NCBI RefSeq assembly: GCF_900473965.1
Contig: NZ_UCNJ01000032.1
Span: 275,879 to 339,878 of the forward strand
Length of the DNA stretch: 64,000 nt
DNA from: Synechococcus sp. UW179A
GTDB taxonomy: Bacteria; Cyanobacteriota; Cyanobacteriia; PCC-6307; Cyanobiaceae
Direction of reading: 5' to 3'
Numbering within the stretch: position 1 is the stretch's first letter; each line of letters opens with the position of its first letter. Made by a program: the position numbers and the translations under genes. The notes below the pieces were generated by a model that saw only the letters and a list, made by a program, of their open reading frames with translations, had not been told where the DNA came from and did not search any database. Below are positions 51,439 through 58,836 of the stretch, one piece after another.

Positions 51439-52617
51439 ATGGCTGACACGGCCAAATGGATCACCAGACTTCGCAACAGCTGCCCAAAGGGCTGGTCTGT
51501 CCGCAACATGCGGGGAAAGGTCTTCCTGAGCGTTCGTTCCGGCAAGGGAGGCACCACCGCCACGACCGTGACGCTGCCAACCGCCTGGGCTGCCGACACC
51601 GTGCCCGAGACAGTGCAGCTGATCACTGAACTGCACAAGTTGGTGGGTGAAGGGTTTGACCTGCGGGATGCGGTCGCCAAGTCCACTCAGCCAGCCGCGG
51701 CCACACGTCCAACAGTGACCAGTGAATGGCCAGTGCTGGTGGAGAAATTCCAAGCTGACCGCGAAGTGCTGGCACCTGTCACCGAAACCAGCTGGAAGCG
51801 CAACTATCAGCCGTTTCTGGATCGCATTGTTCTGTTGATGGGCACGTCATCGCCACCGGCCAATGCAAGGGCACTGGCCATCCGCCTGATTGAACCTTGG
51901 GCCGAAATGCCAACCAACAGGGGCAAGGCAATCAAGTGCCTGCGGTTGTTCCTTGAGTTCGGCGTTGAGGAATGCGGCCTGCCACCAGAAAGCTGGACTC
52001 TCACCGACCGTGCAGTGAAACAACTGCGTGGCGCGAAGGCTGAACGCCGCACCGTGGCCACCATCACTGACGCTGAAATCCTGCGTCTGCTGGATTCATT
52101 TGCCGACAACGACGCTGGCAACCGTTGGCGCAATGCCATCAAGCTGATGGCCCTTTATGGCCTGCGGCCAGAAGAGCTGAACCACCTTGTGGTGAAGCAG
52201 CACCCCACGACCAAGCAACCGGCACTGTTCTGCACCTACCAGAAGGTCTGCAACCGGGTGAAGACCAAACAGCGGTGGCTGATGCCTCTGCCCCTGACAG
52301 ATGCCTTCGGCGAGCAGGTTGATTGGAACCTGTCCGGTGCGATGGCCATCGGCCAGTTGCCGCTGCCGCCTCTGGCTGACAAATACGCGGTGCGGACATT
52401 CCTGGAGCGCCAAAAGTATTGGCTGGAACTGAAACAGCAGTACGCGGACTGCGGCGAATGGGTCAGGCCCTACAGCTTCAGAAATGCTTTTTCACTGCGT
52501 GCGCATCAGCTTGGCCACCGCAATGACGTGATCTGTTTGGCCATGGGCCACAGCCTCAGCACTCACGAAAGCAATTACGAGTGGGCACGCAGCGAATCTG
52601 TTTTGGAGCACGTCTAA
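51439..52617 (+). CDS. int: Tyrosine recombinase / integrase
   Basis: 392 residues. The C-terminal catalytic domain shows the first Arg in YGLRPEELNHL (about 242), the second in RPYSFRNAF (Arg348), His371 in AMGHSLS and the nucleophile Tyr380 (SNYEW). At the usual His of H-x-x-R there is Tyr345. The N-terminal 200 residues include a SAM-like core-binding region. It lies beside tRNA-Thr and reads away from it, as in tRNA-integrated islands. It should catalyse integration and, with an accessory factor, excision. Confidence 0.9.
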   Translation: MADTAKWITRLRNSCPKGWSVRNMRGKVFLSVRSGKGGTTATTVTLPTAWAADTVPETVQLITELHKLVGEGFDLRDAVAKSTQPAAATRPTVTSEWPVLVEKFQADREVLAPVTETSWKRNYQPFLDRIVLLMGTSSPPANARALAIRLIEPWAEMPTNRGKAIKCLRLFLEFGVEECGLPPESWTLTDRAVKQLRGAKAERRTVATITDAEILRLLDSFADNDAGNRWRNAIKLMALYGLRPEELNHLVVKQHPTTKQPALFCTYQKVCNRVKTKQRWLMPLPLTDAFGEQVDWNLSGAMAIGQLPLPPLADKYAVRTFLERQKYWLELKQQYADCGEWVRPYSFRNAFSLRAHQLGHRNDVICLAMGHSLSTHESNYEWARSESVLEHV

Positions 52618-52749
52618 GCGTCCAAATCCACAAATAGTGCAGGCAAAGAGTTGCAAACACCATCAACAGCGTGCCAAGATTCCGTCAACGCCGATGAATC
52701 GCAGGTGATCCCTGCATCGGATGCGTGAACATCTTTTGTCGAGATTCGA

Positions 52750-53145
52750 TTGGCTGCACAGCTGATTGCTCCTCCTGTAAAACCTCTACCGCCTTACTGG
52801 CAGGGTCCACTTTTGCCTTACTGGCAGGGTCCTGCGACGCCACCTGTCGATGGTTCAAAAGTCGTTTTAGGGATGTTTCCAAAGCACAGACAGCAATGGT
52901 TGTTGGATTGTGCTTGGGACTGGCGAAACAGCAACGCGGTTCCCGAGGTGGAGTCAGCTGTTCATGTTCCTGATGAAGCACTTCTGCGGCAAATGGATAG
53001 GGAGGCACCCCATGTCGCCGCTATCTTTCGCCAGCAGATTGCTGATGCCATTGACTGCAACAGGCGAATGAAGCCAACGCGAGTCATGGCAAGGATTCAG
53101 CAGTTAATCGTCAAGCAATACGGCAAAAGAACTGAGCAGGCTTAA
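52750..53145 (+). CDS. Hypothetical protein with a PYWQGP repeat
   Basis: 131 residues from a TTG at 52750; an internal ATG at 52873 would give 90. Near the N-terminus PYWQGP occurs twice, from an 18-base exact repeat. The rest is soluble: FPKHRQQWLLDCAWDWRNS, then a helical, basic C-terminus ending in KQYGKRTEQA. It shares the strand of the element and precedes the excisionase-like gene. No family recognised. An opposite-strand frame also exists, so confidence is moderate. Confidence 0.5.
   Translation: MAAQLIAPPVKPLPPYWQGPLLPYWQGPATPPVDGSKVVLGMFPKHRQQWLLDCAWDWRNSNAVPEVESAVHVPDEALLRQMDREAPHVAAIFRQQIADAIDCNRRMKPTRVMARIQQLIVKQYGKRTEQA
52791..52832. repeat. 18-base direct repeat, period 24
   Basis: GCCTTACTGGCAGGGTCC occurs at 52791-52808 and 52815-52832. 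The period of 24 keeps the reading frame of the surrounding gene, adding one eight-residue unit containing PYWQGP. Confidence 0.85.
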
Positions 53146-53159
53146 TTCCTGCGCCAACA

Positions 53160-53381
53160 ATGTCTGAAAACAAATGGCTCCTGACAGGGCCAATGGCGGA
53201 TGAGCTCGGAATTTCTGTCCGAACCATTCACCACTACCGAACTTCTGACCAGACCCCCTGGCAGGAGGGACGGCACTACAAACGCCGCACACCGGCGGAC
53301 AAATCACCTTGGATCTGGGACCGGGAGCTAACGCTCAAGGCCTGGGAAGAAGCACGCAAATCCGTTGGAGGTGTGGCATGA
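53160..53381 (+). CDS. Excisionase/AlpA-like DNA-binding protein
   Basis: 73 residues. WLLTGPMADELGISVRTIHH followed by WQEGRHYKRRTP and SPWIWDRE is the winged-helix MerR/Xis-like layout common next to integrases in cyanobacterial islands: a short HTH choosing DNA by its second helix, then a wing with basic residues. It may direct excision or control the downstream run. Its stop overlaps the next ATG (ATGA). Confidence 0.7.
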   Translation: MSENKWLLTGPMADELGISVRTIHHYRTSDQTPWQEGRHYKRRTPADKSPWIWDRELTLKAWEEARKSVGGVA

Positions 53382-53647
53382 GCTCCACCTTCGACATCAA
53401 CAGCACCGCAATGATCGAGGCCCGCAAGTCCTCACCCGATTGGCACGGCAGTCAGGTGTTGACCGGACTGGTGGCTTTCGGTTCGCACATGTTCCAGGGC
53501 GAACGCGATGCAGAGCGCATTAGTGCCATGTCGCCTGAACGCAAAGCCAAAGCGGTCGATCTCATCAATCGCTGGTCAGAGCTCCACCGGGACGTTCTGG
53601 CTCTCAACCAGGAAATCAACGACGAACTGCAGGAGGGGATCGAATGA
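53378..53647 (+). CDS. Unknown coupled gene 1 of the element
   Basis: 89 residues, ATG at 53378 preceded by GGAGG and overlapping the previous stop. The product starts MSSTFDINSTAMIEARKSSP and is mainly helical in its second half (KAKAVDLINRWSELHRDVLA). No membrane segment, signal or recognised domain. It begins a chain of eight coupled genes. Function unknown. Confidence 0.65.
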   Translation: MSSTFDINSTAMIEARKSSPDWHGSQVLTGLVAFGSHMFQGERDAERISAMSPERKAKAVDLINRWSELHRDVLALNQEINDELQEGIE

Positions 53648-53868
53648 CCACCAAGAAAACACTGAAAGAGGCCCTCAGGGAGGCCAACGCACCAGCGCCC
53701 GAATTCACTCAAGACGAAATCAGAACCGCTCGTCTCATCAACCATCTAGCCCAGTTGATGAATGGCGATCGGCAGGCCGCTGCCTTGGCCCTGATCTTTG
53801 ACCAACTGAACGCAGTGATTGACGGCCCTCACTCCATCAACACCCACGAAAGGGGAGGTAACTCATGA
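53644..53868 (+). CDS. Unknown coupled gene 2 of the element
   Basis: 74 residues, ATGA overlap with the previous gene, Shine-Dalgarno AGGAGGGG eight bases upstream. MTTKKTLKEALREANAPAPE then a helical centre (ARLINHLAQLMNGDRQAAAL). Acidic, soluble, with no family I recognise. The coupling and strong ribosome site indicate expression in fixed ratio with its neighbours. Confidence 0.65.
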   Translation: MTTKKTLKEALREANAPAPEFTQDEIRTARLINHLAQLMNGDRQAAALALIFDQLNAVIDGPHSINTHERGGNS

Positions 53869-54362
53869 CCACCACAACAACCCACTTCGAGCAGCTCGGT
53901 GAGCTCTACACCCAAACCCTCTGCCAAGACGCTTATTACGGGGGTGCTGCTGGCACCATCCGTGATGCAGTGCTCGGTTCAGTTGCTTGGTTGGCGGACA
54001 AATCCATTGATTTGAACGATGCCATCACAGCAGCTCAGAAGCTCACTCATGACGCCATGGGCTTCCTGGATTGCACCATTGGATTGATCAACACTGACTG
54101 GCTGGAGAACCGCTGCGATTGGAAACGCATCGATTCCTTTTTCGATAACCAGCTTGATCAAAACGAGATGCAGTGGGTGATCGAGCAGCTGGGTGAGCAA
54201 TCGCAGCGCGTTTGGATTATCTATTTCGACCATGCAGGCGCCACCGGTCGTCATCTTGCCGATGGTGAGCCTGCCCTGGGTATTCGCTGGCATCACGATC
54301 TCGCGCTGGCTGCCACGTTCCTTGACGCCGCTGGATTGATCCTTCAGGAGGTGAAGTCATGA
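53865..54362 (+). CDS. Unknown coupled gene 3 of the element
   Basis: 165 residues, the largest in the run. The ATG overlaps the previous stop and follows GGGGAGG. Composition is acidic and Trp/Tyr-rich: YGGAAGTIRDAVLGSVAWLA, WLENRCDWKRIDSFFDNQLD, QRVWIIYFDHAG and GIRWHHDLALAATFLDAAGL. Probably a compact soluble alpha/beta protein. No recognised motif. Confidence 0.65.
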   Translation: MTTTTTHFEQLGELYTQTLCQDAYYGGAAGTIRDAVLGSVAWLADKSIDLNDAITAAQKLTHDAMGFLDCTIGLINTDWLENRCDWKRIDSFFDNQLDQNEMQWVIEQLGEQSQRVWIIYFDHAGATGRHLADGEPALGIRWHHDLALAATFLDAAGLILQEVKS

Positions 54363-54601
54363 GCGACATCACTTGCACCCCAAACCCATGGGCTCCTGGT
54401 TTCTGGACCATTTCTGCTGAATCTGATCGGGGCCGCCAATGGTGGTCTGCTGAGAACTACCCCGACATTGGGTGGAATCTTGGCGCTGGTTCCTTCATGT
54501 ACGAGGAAGTCAAAAAGGTGTTGCTGGCCATGCCCGGCGGCATGGTCGCCAATCTCAATGGCCGTCAACTCCAGATGGTTGATGAGGAGGTGGAATCATG
54601 A
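54359..54601 (+). CDS. Unknown coupled gene 4 of the element
   Basis: 80 residues with an excellent Shine-Dalgarno (AGGAGGTGA) and ATGA coupling. Trp-rich start (NPWAPGFWTISAESDRGRQW) followed by YPDIGWNLGAGSFMYEEVKK and a C-terminal strand pair. No catalytic motif or membrane helix. Function unknown. Confidence 0.65.
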   Translation: MSDITCTPNPWAPGFWTISAESDRGRQWWSAENYPDIGWNLGAGSFMYEEVKKVLLAMPGGMVANLNGRQLQMVDEEVES

Positions 54602-54906
54602 GCGTCCTCATCAAAGGGAAAGACATTCCCTTTTCCATTCAGGATTCCCTTTACGACGGGACGCTCGCTGGTGAGCAGTGGTTTAACCACTTCGCCACTC
54701 CTAAGTCGTTTACAGATGCCGAGGGCAACGCCTCTGACGCTGCCTTTGACCACTTCACCTGTGGCGATTATTCACGCCACTACCAGCAAACAGTGCTGGA
54801 TAACGGGGGCGATTGGGAGGACTCCCACTGGGATGCCTTTATTGATGGTTTCAAAACTGAGGCCAATCGTCTCGCCTTCGAACGTGGCTGGGGGGTCGAA
54901 TTATGA
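54598..54906 (+). CDS. Unknown coupled gene 5, paralogue of gene 6
   Basis: 102 residues, GAGGAGG site and ATGA overlap. The C-terminal half, DAAFDHFTCGDYSRHYQQTV then DWEDSHWDAFIDGF, aligns with the C-terminal half of the next gene (TAAF..C..FSRHRQMT..EWHEDHCEAFHQGF). The shared SRHxQ-T and (E/D)W-x2-(S/D)H-x2-AF-x2-GF pattern shows a duplication. Two His and several acidic residues are kept, hinting at metal or nucleotide contact. No known family. Confidence 0.65.
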   Translation: MSVLIKGKDIPFSIQDSLYDGTLAGEQWFNHFATPKSFTDAEGNASDAAFDHFTCGDYSRHYQQTVLDNGGDWEDSHWDAFIDGFKTEANRLAFERGWGVEL

Positions 54907-55223
54907 AAACCTCTGATGTGATCAGCGTGGCCATGTCCCGCCTAGACGGGGCTCGAGCTGCCGCCGAGATGGTGGCTGATGGTCGGATCAATCCGGACAT
55001 TCCCCACGAAGTTGGTGCCGGTGATGCCAGGGATTGGGGCGCTGACGACTTCTGTCTGGAAGATGCCTCAACCGCTGCATTCCTCGGCAATGGTTGCGAG
55101 CAGTTCAGCCGTCATCGGCAGATGACCGGTCCTGGTGAATGGCATGAAGACCACTGCGAAGCCTTTCATCAGGGCTTCCTTGCTGTGGCTCTCGAATGCC
55201 TCTGGCCGGGAGGGAGCAAATGA
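54903..55223 (+). CDS. Unknown coupled gene 6, paralogue of gene 5
   Basis: 106 residues, ATGA overlap. The first half has an amphipathic helix (VISVAMSRLDGARAAAEMVA). The second half repeats the pattern of the gene before it: TAAFLGNGCEQFSRHRQMTG then EWHEDHCEAFHQGF. The duplicated module may be the working part; the N-termini differ. Function unknown. Confidence 0.65.
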   Translation: MKTSDVISVAMSRLDGARAAAEMVADGRINPDIPHEVGAGDARDWGADDFCLEDASTAAFLGNGCEQFSRHRQMTGPGEWHEDHCEAFHQGFLAVALECLWPGGSK

Positions 55224-55516
55224 GCATCCCCACCATCACGCTGTGTCAGGTCGCCTTCGGCCTGGCCAGTCTCAGCTTGGTGTTGCAGCTGGCAGCAGCC
55301 ATCGGTCAATCCAAGGCCTCTGCTCCAGCACCATCAACACCATTGGTGCGGACCACCTTCGGTCCGAAAAAGCCCAGCCTGAAACTCACCAGGATGGAGC
55401 TGTTGAAGCACGCCCGTGATCTCAAGATCGGGACCGCGAAGTGGCGTGCCCATGCACGAAAGGTGCAGCTGCTCGAAGCAATCCGAGCTCACAACATCGA
55501 GCGGAGGGCTGCCTAA
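55220..55516 (+). CDS. Coupled gene 7: membrane helix plus SAP/Rho-N-like helical motif
   Basis: 98 residues from ATG 55220 after GGGAGGGAG. One N-terminal hydrophobic helix (VAFGLASLSLVLQLAAAIG), a Pro/Ser linker, then LTRMELLKHARDLKIGTAKW and QLLEAIRAHN. The helix-turn-helix layout with ELL...AR.L.I....K..LLEAI resembles SAP/Rho-N nucleic-acid-binding motifs. If right, this is a membrane-tethered DNA-binding protein. Inference only. Confidence 0.55.
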   Translation: MSIPTITLCQVAFGLASLSLVLQLAAAIGQSKASAPAPSTPLVRTTFGPKKPSLKLTRMELLKHARDLKIGTAKWRAHARKVQLLEAIRAHNIERRAA

Positions 55517-55695
55517 TGGCAAATCAACTGCAACGCCTTCCTATTCCCCTAACCGCTTTCATCGGCTTGAAACAGCAGGTTCAACTGCTTGCTGCAGAAG
55601 CCAAAAAAGCTGGGCGCAAGGAACTCGCAGGCCACTGCTTCATGGTCGCTGCCGAGATGGATGAGTGGATGAAGGAGGTAATGCCAAATGGCTGA
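55516..55695 (+). CDS. Unknown coupled gene 8, end of the run
   Basis: 59 residues; the ATG overlaps the previous TAA (TAATG) and GGAGGG lies upstream. MANQLQRLPIPLTAFIGLKQ, then a helical stretch rich in Ala, Lys and Glu (AAEAKKAGRKELAGH). Soluble and small. A strong terminator follows 70 bases downstream, so it closes the operon. Confidence 0.6.
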   Translation: MANQLQRLPIPLTAFIGLKQQVQLLAAEAKKAGRKELAGHCFMVAAEMDEWMKEVMPNG

Positions 55696-55765
55696 TCTCA
55701 ATCCGTAGAGCTCATGAGCTCAAACGTGAGCGGGAAAGATGAACCAAACGATCACGATCAATACC

Positions 55766-55797
55766 AAAGAGCTCCAACAGGGGCTCTTTTTTTATGC
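55766..55797 (+). terminator. Rho-independent terminator closing the small-gene operon
   Basis: AAAGAGCTCC (55766-55775) pairs with GGGGCTCTTT (55780-55789), one G-T wobble, around a four-base AACA loop, and is followed by a run of T. It separates the coupled small genes from the replication part of the element. Confidence 0.85.
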
Positions 55798-55857
55798 GCA
55801 GAAATACTCAAATATCAAATGAATTTCTATGCAAGTAGCAGCAAAGGATTGCAGCCA

Positions 55858-55932
55858 CTTGCATGGTGTTCAGGAGTAGAGATTTGCAATCTCTAGTATC
55901 AGCTCGAAGTTCAATTCTTCAACCCGTGCAAG
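55858..55932 (+). other. tRNA-like folded segment (candidate degenerate tRNA)
   Basis: CTTGCATGG (55858-55866) pairs with CCGTGCAAG (55924-55932). Within it AGAGA-TTTGCAA-TCTCT (55878-55894) forms a five-pair, seven-base-loop arm exposing TGC, and GAAG-TTCAATT-CTTC (55906-55920) has a T-arm-like loop. The outer stem is nine, not seven, pairs, three unpaired bases precede its 3' strand and no D-arm is clear, so it is not a standard functional tRNA. Confidence 0.3.
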
Positions 55933-56123
55933 ACACGCACTCACCTAAATACCCAAAAATCACACTTCGGACTTCCCTCTCTCTTTCACCAGAAGAGGTT
56001 CATTTCCTGCAGCTTGAAATTGCTGCCGGTCTGTTTGCAACCATCTCTGAAGCGCAGCGCCATTACATCCGCCGCGGCCTTCAAGCAGAAGGGAAGTTTG
56101 AAGACGCCCTCGCTCTCGCCTGA
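55926..56123 (+). CDS. Small ribbon-helix-helix-like protein
   Basis: About 65 residues from a GTG at 55926; the frame is open further to an ATG at 55863. ITLRTSLSLSPEEVHFLQLE, then TISEAQRHYIRRGLQAEG, resembles a CopG/Arc-type ribbon-helix-helix: a short beta strand, then two helices ending in a basic stretch. Such proteins are often replication or toxin regulators. The GTG start has no good ribosome site. It precedes the primase block. Confidence 0.45.
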   Translation: MQDTHSPKYPKITLRTSLSLSPEEVHFLQLEIAAGLFATISEAQRHYIRRGLQAEGKFEDALALA

Positions 56124-56175
56124 TCAAGGAAAAGGCCCGAAGCACCACCCACGGACCTACCCAGCCACTGCATCA

Positions 56176-56412
56176 ATGACTGCTCGAACTCTACATAAAC
56201 TGCCGCGGGGTAATGACTCACTCCAGCGGAAACATCTCGCCGCACTGGCTGACACTCTCTGTTCTGAAATTGCTCAGGATCACTGGTCTCAACATCACCG
56301 TGATCTGTCAGAACAAGTCATCGATCAATTAATCGATCGGTTCCCTCATTGCCCACGATGGGCATCACGCGCTGTTGATCAGCTCACCAAGGTGATGGAG
56401 GGATCCCGTTGA
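56176..56412 (+). CDS. Small hypothetical protein before the primase-helicase
   Basis: 78 residues from ATG 56176; a longer frame begins at 56014 but overlaps the previous gene. Helical and basic: LQRKHLAALADTLCSEIAQD, VIDQLIDRFPHCPRW and AVDQLTKVMEGSR. The stop overlaps the TTG start of the primase-helicase (TTGA), and GGAGGG precedes that start. It may be an accessory replication protein; nothing specific is recognised. Confidence 0.55.
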   Translation: MTARTLHKLPRGNDSLQRKHLAALADTLCSEIAQDHWSQHHRDLSEQVIDQLIDRFPHCPRWASRAVDQLTKVMEGSR

Positions 56413-58685
56413 GCCTCCACAATCATCACGCGCAAAAGGTTTACGAGCGCGGTTTTAACCAGCAGCACCTCGACGCGCTCTGTAAATCCAATGGTCGCCC
56501 CGCTGTCCTTGAGTCTCTATCCCCAGAGCAAATCCAATCAGATTGGCTCGATCGTTTTCCCTCCATGCGCGACAACGCCGGTGGGGCTCTCAAGCTGCAA
56601 TTCAACGCCGATACCGTTTCACTGAAGCCCGATCAACCCGATTGGGATGAAGAGCACCAGCGGTACAAGAAATACCTTTACGCCGTTCGTAAAAACGGTC
56701 AAAAGCCCGGTGCCACCACTCAACCGTGGATTCCATCTAAGCCGCCTCAGATCGCTACAGAGGGGCTATTCGATGCACTGGCTTGCACTGCACTAATCGG
56801 CATTCCTTGCGCTGCTGCGACCGCTCCATCACACATTCGCGGCAGTCGTTTTCCTGCCACCGTCAAAACTTACATTTCTGATTCAGACGTTCCCTTTCAT
56901 CACTCCCCATCACTGCTGCCAGTTGTTGTGGAGCAATGCCGGGAAAAGGGTCTCAAGATGGCCCACCTTCCGCGCAATCCTGATGTTTCGTACGCCTACA
57001 CCGGTCCGCGCATCCCAGAAGATTGCAAGTGGGGAATGGAGGAATGGGCTCGTTACTGGAACCAAAACAATCTCGACCCTCAGGTTGAGCTCCAGAAGGT
57101 CATTGATAACGCCCAAGAGCCGTTTGATTATCTCCGGCAAATCTTCAGCGACTATCAATCACTGGGTGTGATCTATCCCGATCACCAGCCCATTCTTGAA
57201 AATGCTGCCAAGGCGATTGCTGCAGCATCACGCAAACCCCATAAGCGCAGAATCCTTCGCGATCAGCTGCACCTCGCTACCTGTACGCCGATCACCTGGA
57301 TTGATCAGGTCATCCTCTCCAAAGATCCGGATTACAACCCCGGAGAGCCAGAACCTTCTGAATGGGACATCCGCATTCAAGTTGCCAAAGATTCCGGCAA
57401 TGGTGACCCAGTTGCCATTGATGCTGCTCTGTCCAATCTGCTCAATGAACGGGCCATTGAAGTCATCAACAGCAGCCGCCCCATTCGTGAGCAGAAGTCA
57501 GCACTCAAGCGTGTTGCCCATTCCCTTGGCTTCAAGCCAGACAACAACTTCATCGCTGATCTCTATGCACAGCACGACACGACCGCTGCTGCATATGAAC
57601 CCGATGTGGAACCCGGCAACAGCTTTGTTGCCACACAGCAGGAATGGCTGCTGCATGAGATTTTCATCATTGGCCTGAACCTGCTCGTCGGGATGCCCGG
57701 TGCAGGTAAGTCACGCCTGCTAGTCGCACTCATCCGCGCACATCTCAACGATCAGACCACTTTTGTTGGACGCAACCTGCGCCCTGGTTCAAAGCAGAAG
57801 GTTTTGCTCGTCGGTACTGATCAAGATCGGCAGCAATGGGGTGCACTGCTTGAGGAACAAGGCCTCGCCACCATCGTCAAACGCTTCACTGCTGAAGATG
57901 GCACCGATCAGGTCGAATACAAACTGCACAACGCCATTCACCTGAAGACCTCCGGCGGTTGCTTTGCCCTTGATGCCGATGGCCTCCGTTCAATCAGGAA
58001 TTGGTGCAAGGCCAATCCCGGTGGCCTCCTGATCATTGACAGCCTTTCAGCAGTGCTACCTGCTGGCATCAGTGAATCCGATGAAGCTGCTGGGCGCTTG
58101 ATGCGCCAAATCGAAGTGGCACGTCAAACCTGTCCTTGCATCGTTACGCATCACTCCAACAAGAGCTCCGCTACCGCCGGTGACCTTGGCGTTTACTCCG
58201 GGTCAGGCCATGGCTCCATCGATCGTGCTGTTTCTCGATTCGTTGGCCTCGGATACGAAACGCACAAAGAGCACGGCATTGAAAAGCTCCACGAGGATTC
58301 CCCACGCCGTGTGCTCACCTCCCAAAAGCGTGGCGCTGGCAATCAACGCTTGATCCTTGAAAACGGTCATCACAACACCTGGGAGTTCATCGGCACTGCT
58401 GCCGAAATGCGTGAGCTCCGTCGTGAAGATGAGGAAGGCCCCGCAGAAGAACGCCTCACGGGCTGGAAGCTTGACGCCTATAAAGCCACCACTGATCAAT
58501 GGCTCACAACAGGACAAATCCTGGAAGCAATTGAATCTCCTCGCGCCAGGAAGCCGAACGCTCATAAACAGCTGCGCGAATCATTGGCTGAGCTCAGAAC
58601 CAAACATCAGCTCGTTCAGCAGAAAGAGGCTGACACCTATCAAGGTCAGGTGCTCTGGCGTCGTAAACCAGCGGAGCTCCTATGA
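56409..58685 (+). CDS. Primase-helicase: TOPRIM-like N-terminus plus RecA-type ATPase
   Basis: 758 residues, start TTG at 56409. The N-terminal third has a DUF3854/TOPRIM-like region: Glu118 (ATEGLFDALA) and Asp158/Asp160 (YISDSDVPF). The C-terminal half is a RepA/DnaB-like ATPase with Walker A GMPGAGKS (428-435) and Walker B GGLLIIDSLS (Asp544), then a winged-helix tail. It should start and unwind replication of the excised element. Two-domain primase-helicases are standard in phage satellites and integrated plasmids. Confidence 0.85.
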   Translation: MSLHNHHAQKVYERGFNQQHLDALCKSNGRPAVLESLSPEQIQSDWLDRFPSMRDNAGGALKLQFNADTVSLKPDQPDWDEEHQRYKKYLYAVRKNGQKPGATTQPWIPSKPPQIATEGLFDALACTALIGIPCAAATAPSHIRGSRFPATVKTYISDSDVPFHHSPSLLPVVVEQCREKGLKMAHLPRNPDVSYAYTGPRIPEDCKWGMEEWARYWNQNNLDPQVELQKVIDNAQEPFDYLRQIFSDYQSLGVIYPDHQPILENAAKAIAAASRKPHKRRILRDQLHLATCTPITWIDQVILSKDPDYNPGEPEPSEWDIRIQVAKDSGNGDPVAIDAALSNLLNERAIEVINSSRPIREQKSALKRVAHSLGFKPDNNFIADLYAQHDTTAAAYEPDVEPGNSFVATQQEWLLHEIFIIGLNLLVGMPGAGKSRLLVALIRAHLNDQTTFVGRNLRPGSKQKVLLVGTDQDRQQWGALLEEQGLATIVKRFTAEDGTDQVEYKLHNAIHLKTSGGCFALDADGLRSIRNWCKANPGGLLIIDSLSAVLPAGISESDEAAGRLMRQIEVARQTCPCIVTHHSNKSSATAGDLGVYSGSGHGSIDRAVSRFVGLGYETHKEHGIEKLHEDSPRRVLTSQKRGAGNQRLILENGHHNTWEFIGTAAEMRELRREDEEGPAEERLTGWKLDAYKATTDQWLTTGQILEAIESPRARKPNAHKQLRESLAELRTKHQLVQQKEADTYQGQVLWRRKPAELL

Positions 58686-58735
58686 AAAAAAATTAGTCTC
58701 TTCTTTTCTTCTATAGGCATCAACACTGGGATCTG

Positions 58736-58769
58736 AGGGGAAGAACAGGGGAAGAAATGGTTTCTTCCC
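58736..58769. repeat. Operator-like repeat in the terS leader
   Basis: AGGGGAAGAA occurs at 58736-58745 and 58747-58756, an 11-base period. The second copy opens a perfect nine-base inverted repeat, GGGAAGAAA-TGG-TTTCTTCCC (58749-58769). It is 67 bases upstream of the small terminase start. Helical phasing and symmetry fit a regulator or packaging-protein binding site. Confidence 0.5.
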
Positions 58770-58836
58770 ATCAAACCCCTTGCGCTGCAACTAAAGAAGA
58801 AAAAATCAGCAAAATTGGGCTCCTTAGACTGCAGTC

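Noticed and set aside
55566..55575. TCATCGGCTT matching the last bases of tRNA-Thr and its flank, a possible second attachment site
   Set aside because: Only ten bases, inside a coding frame, with no extension into the T-arm; similar matches occur inside infB. Too short for an attachment repeat.
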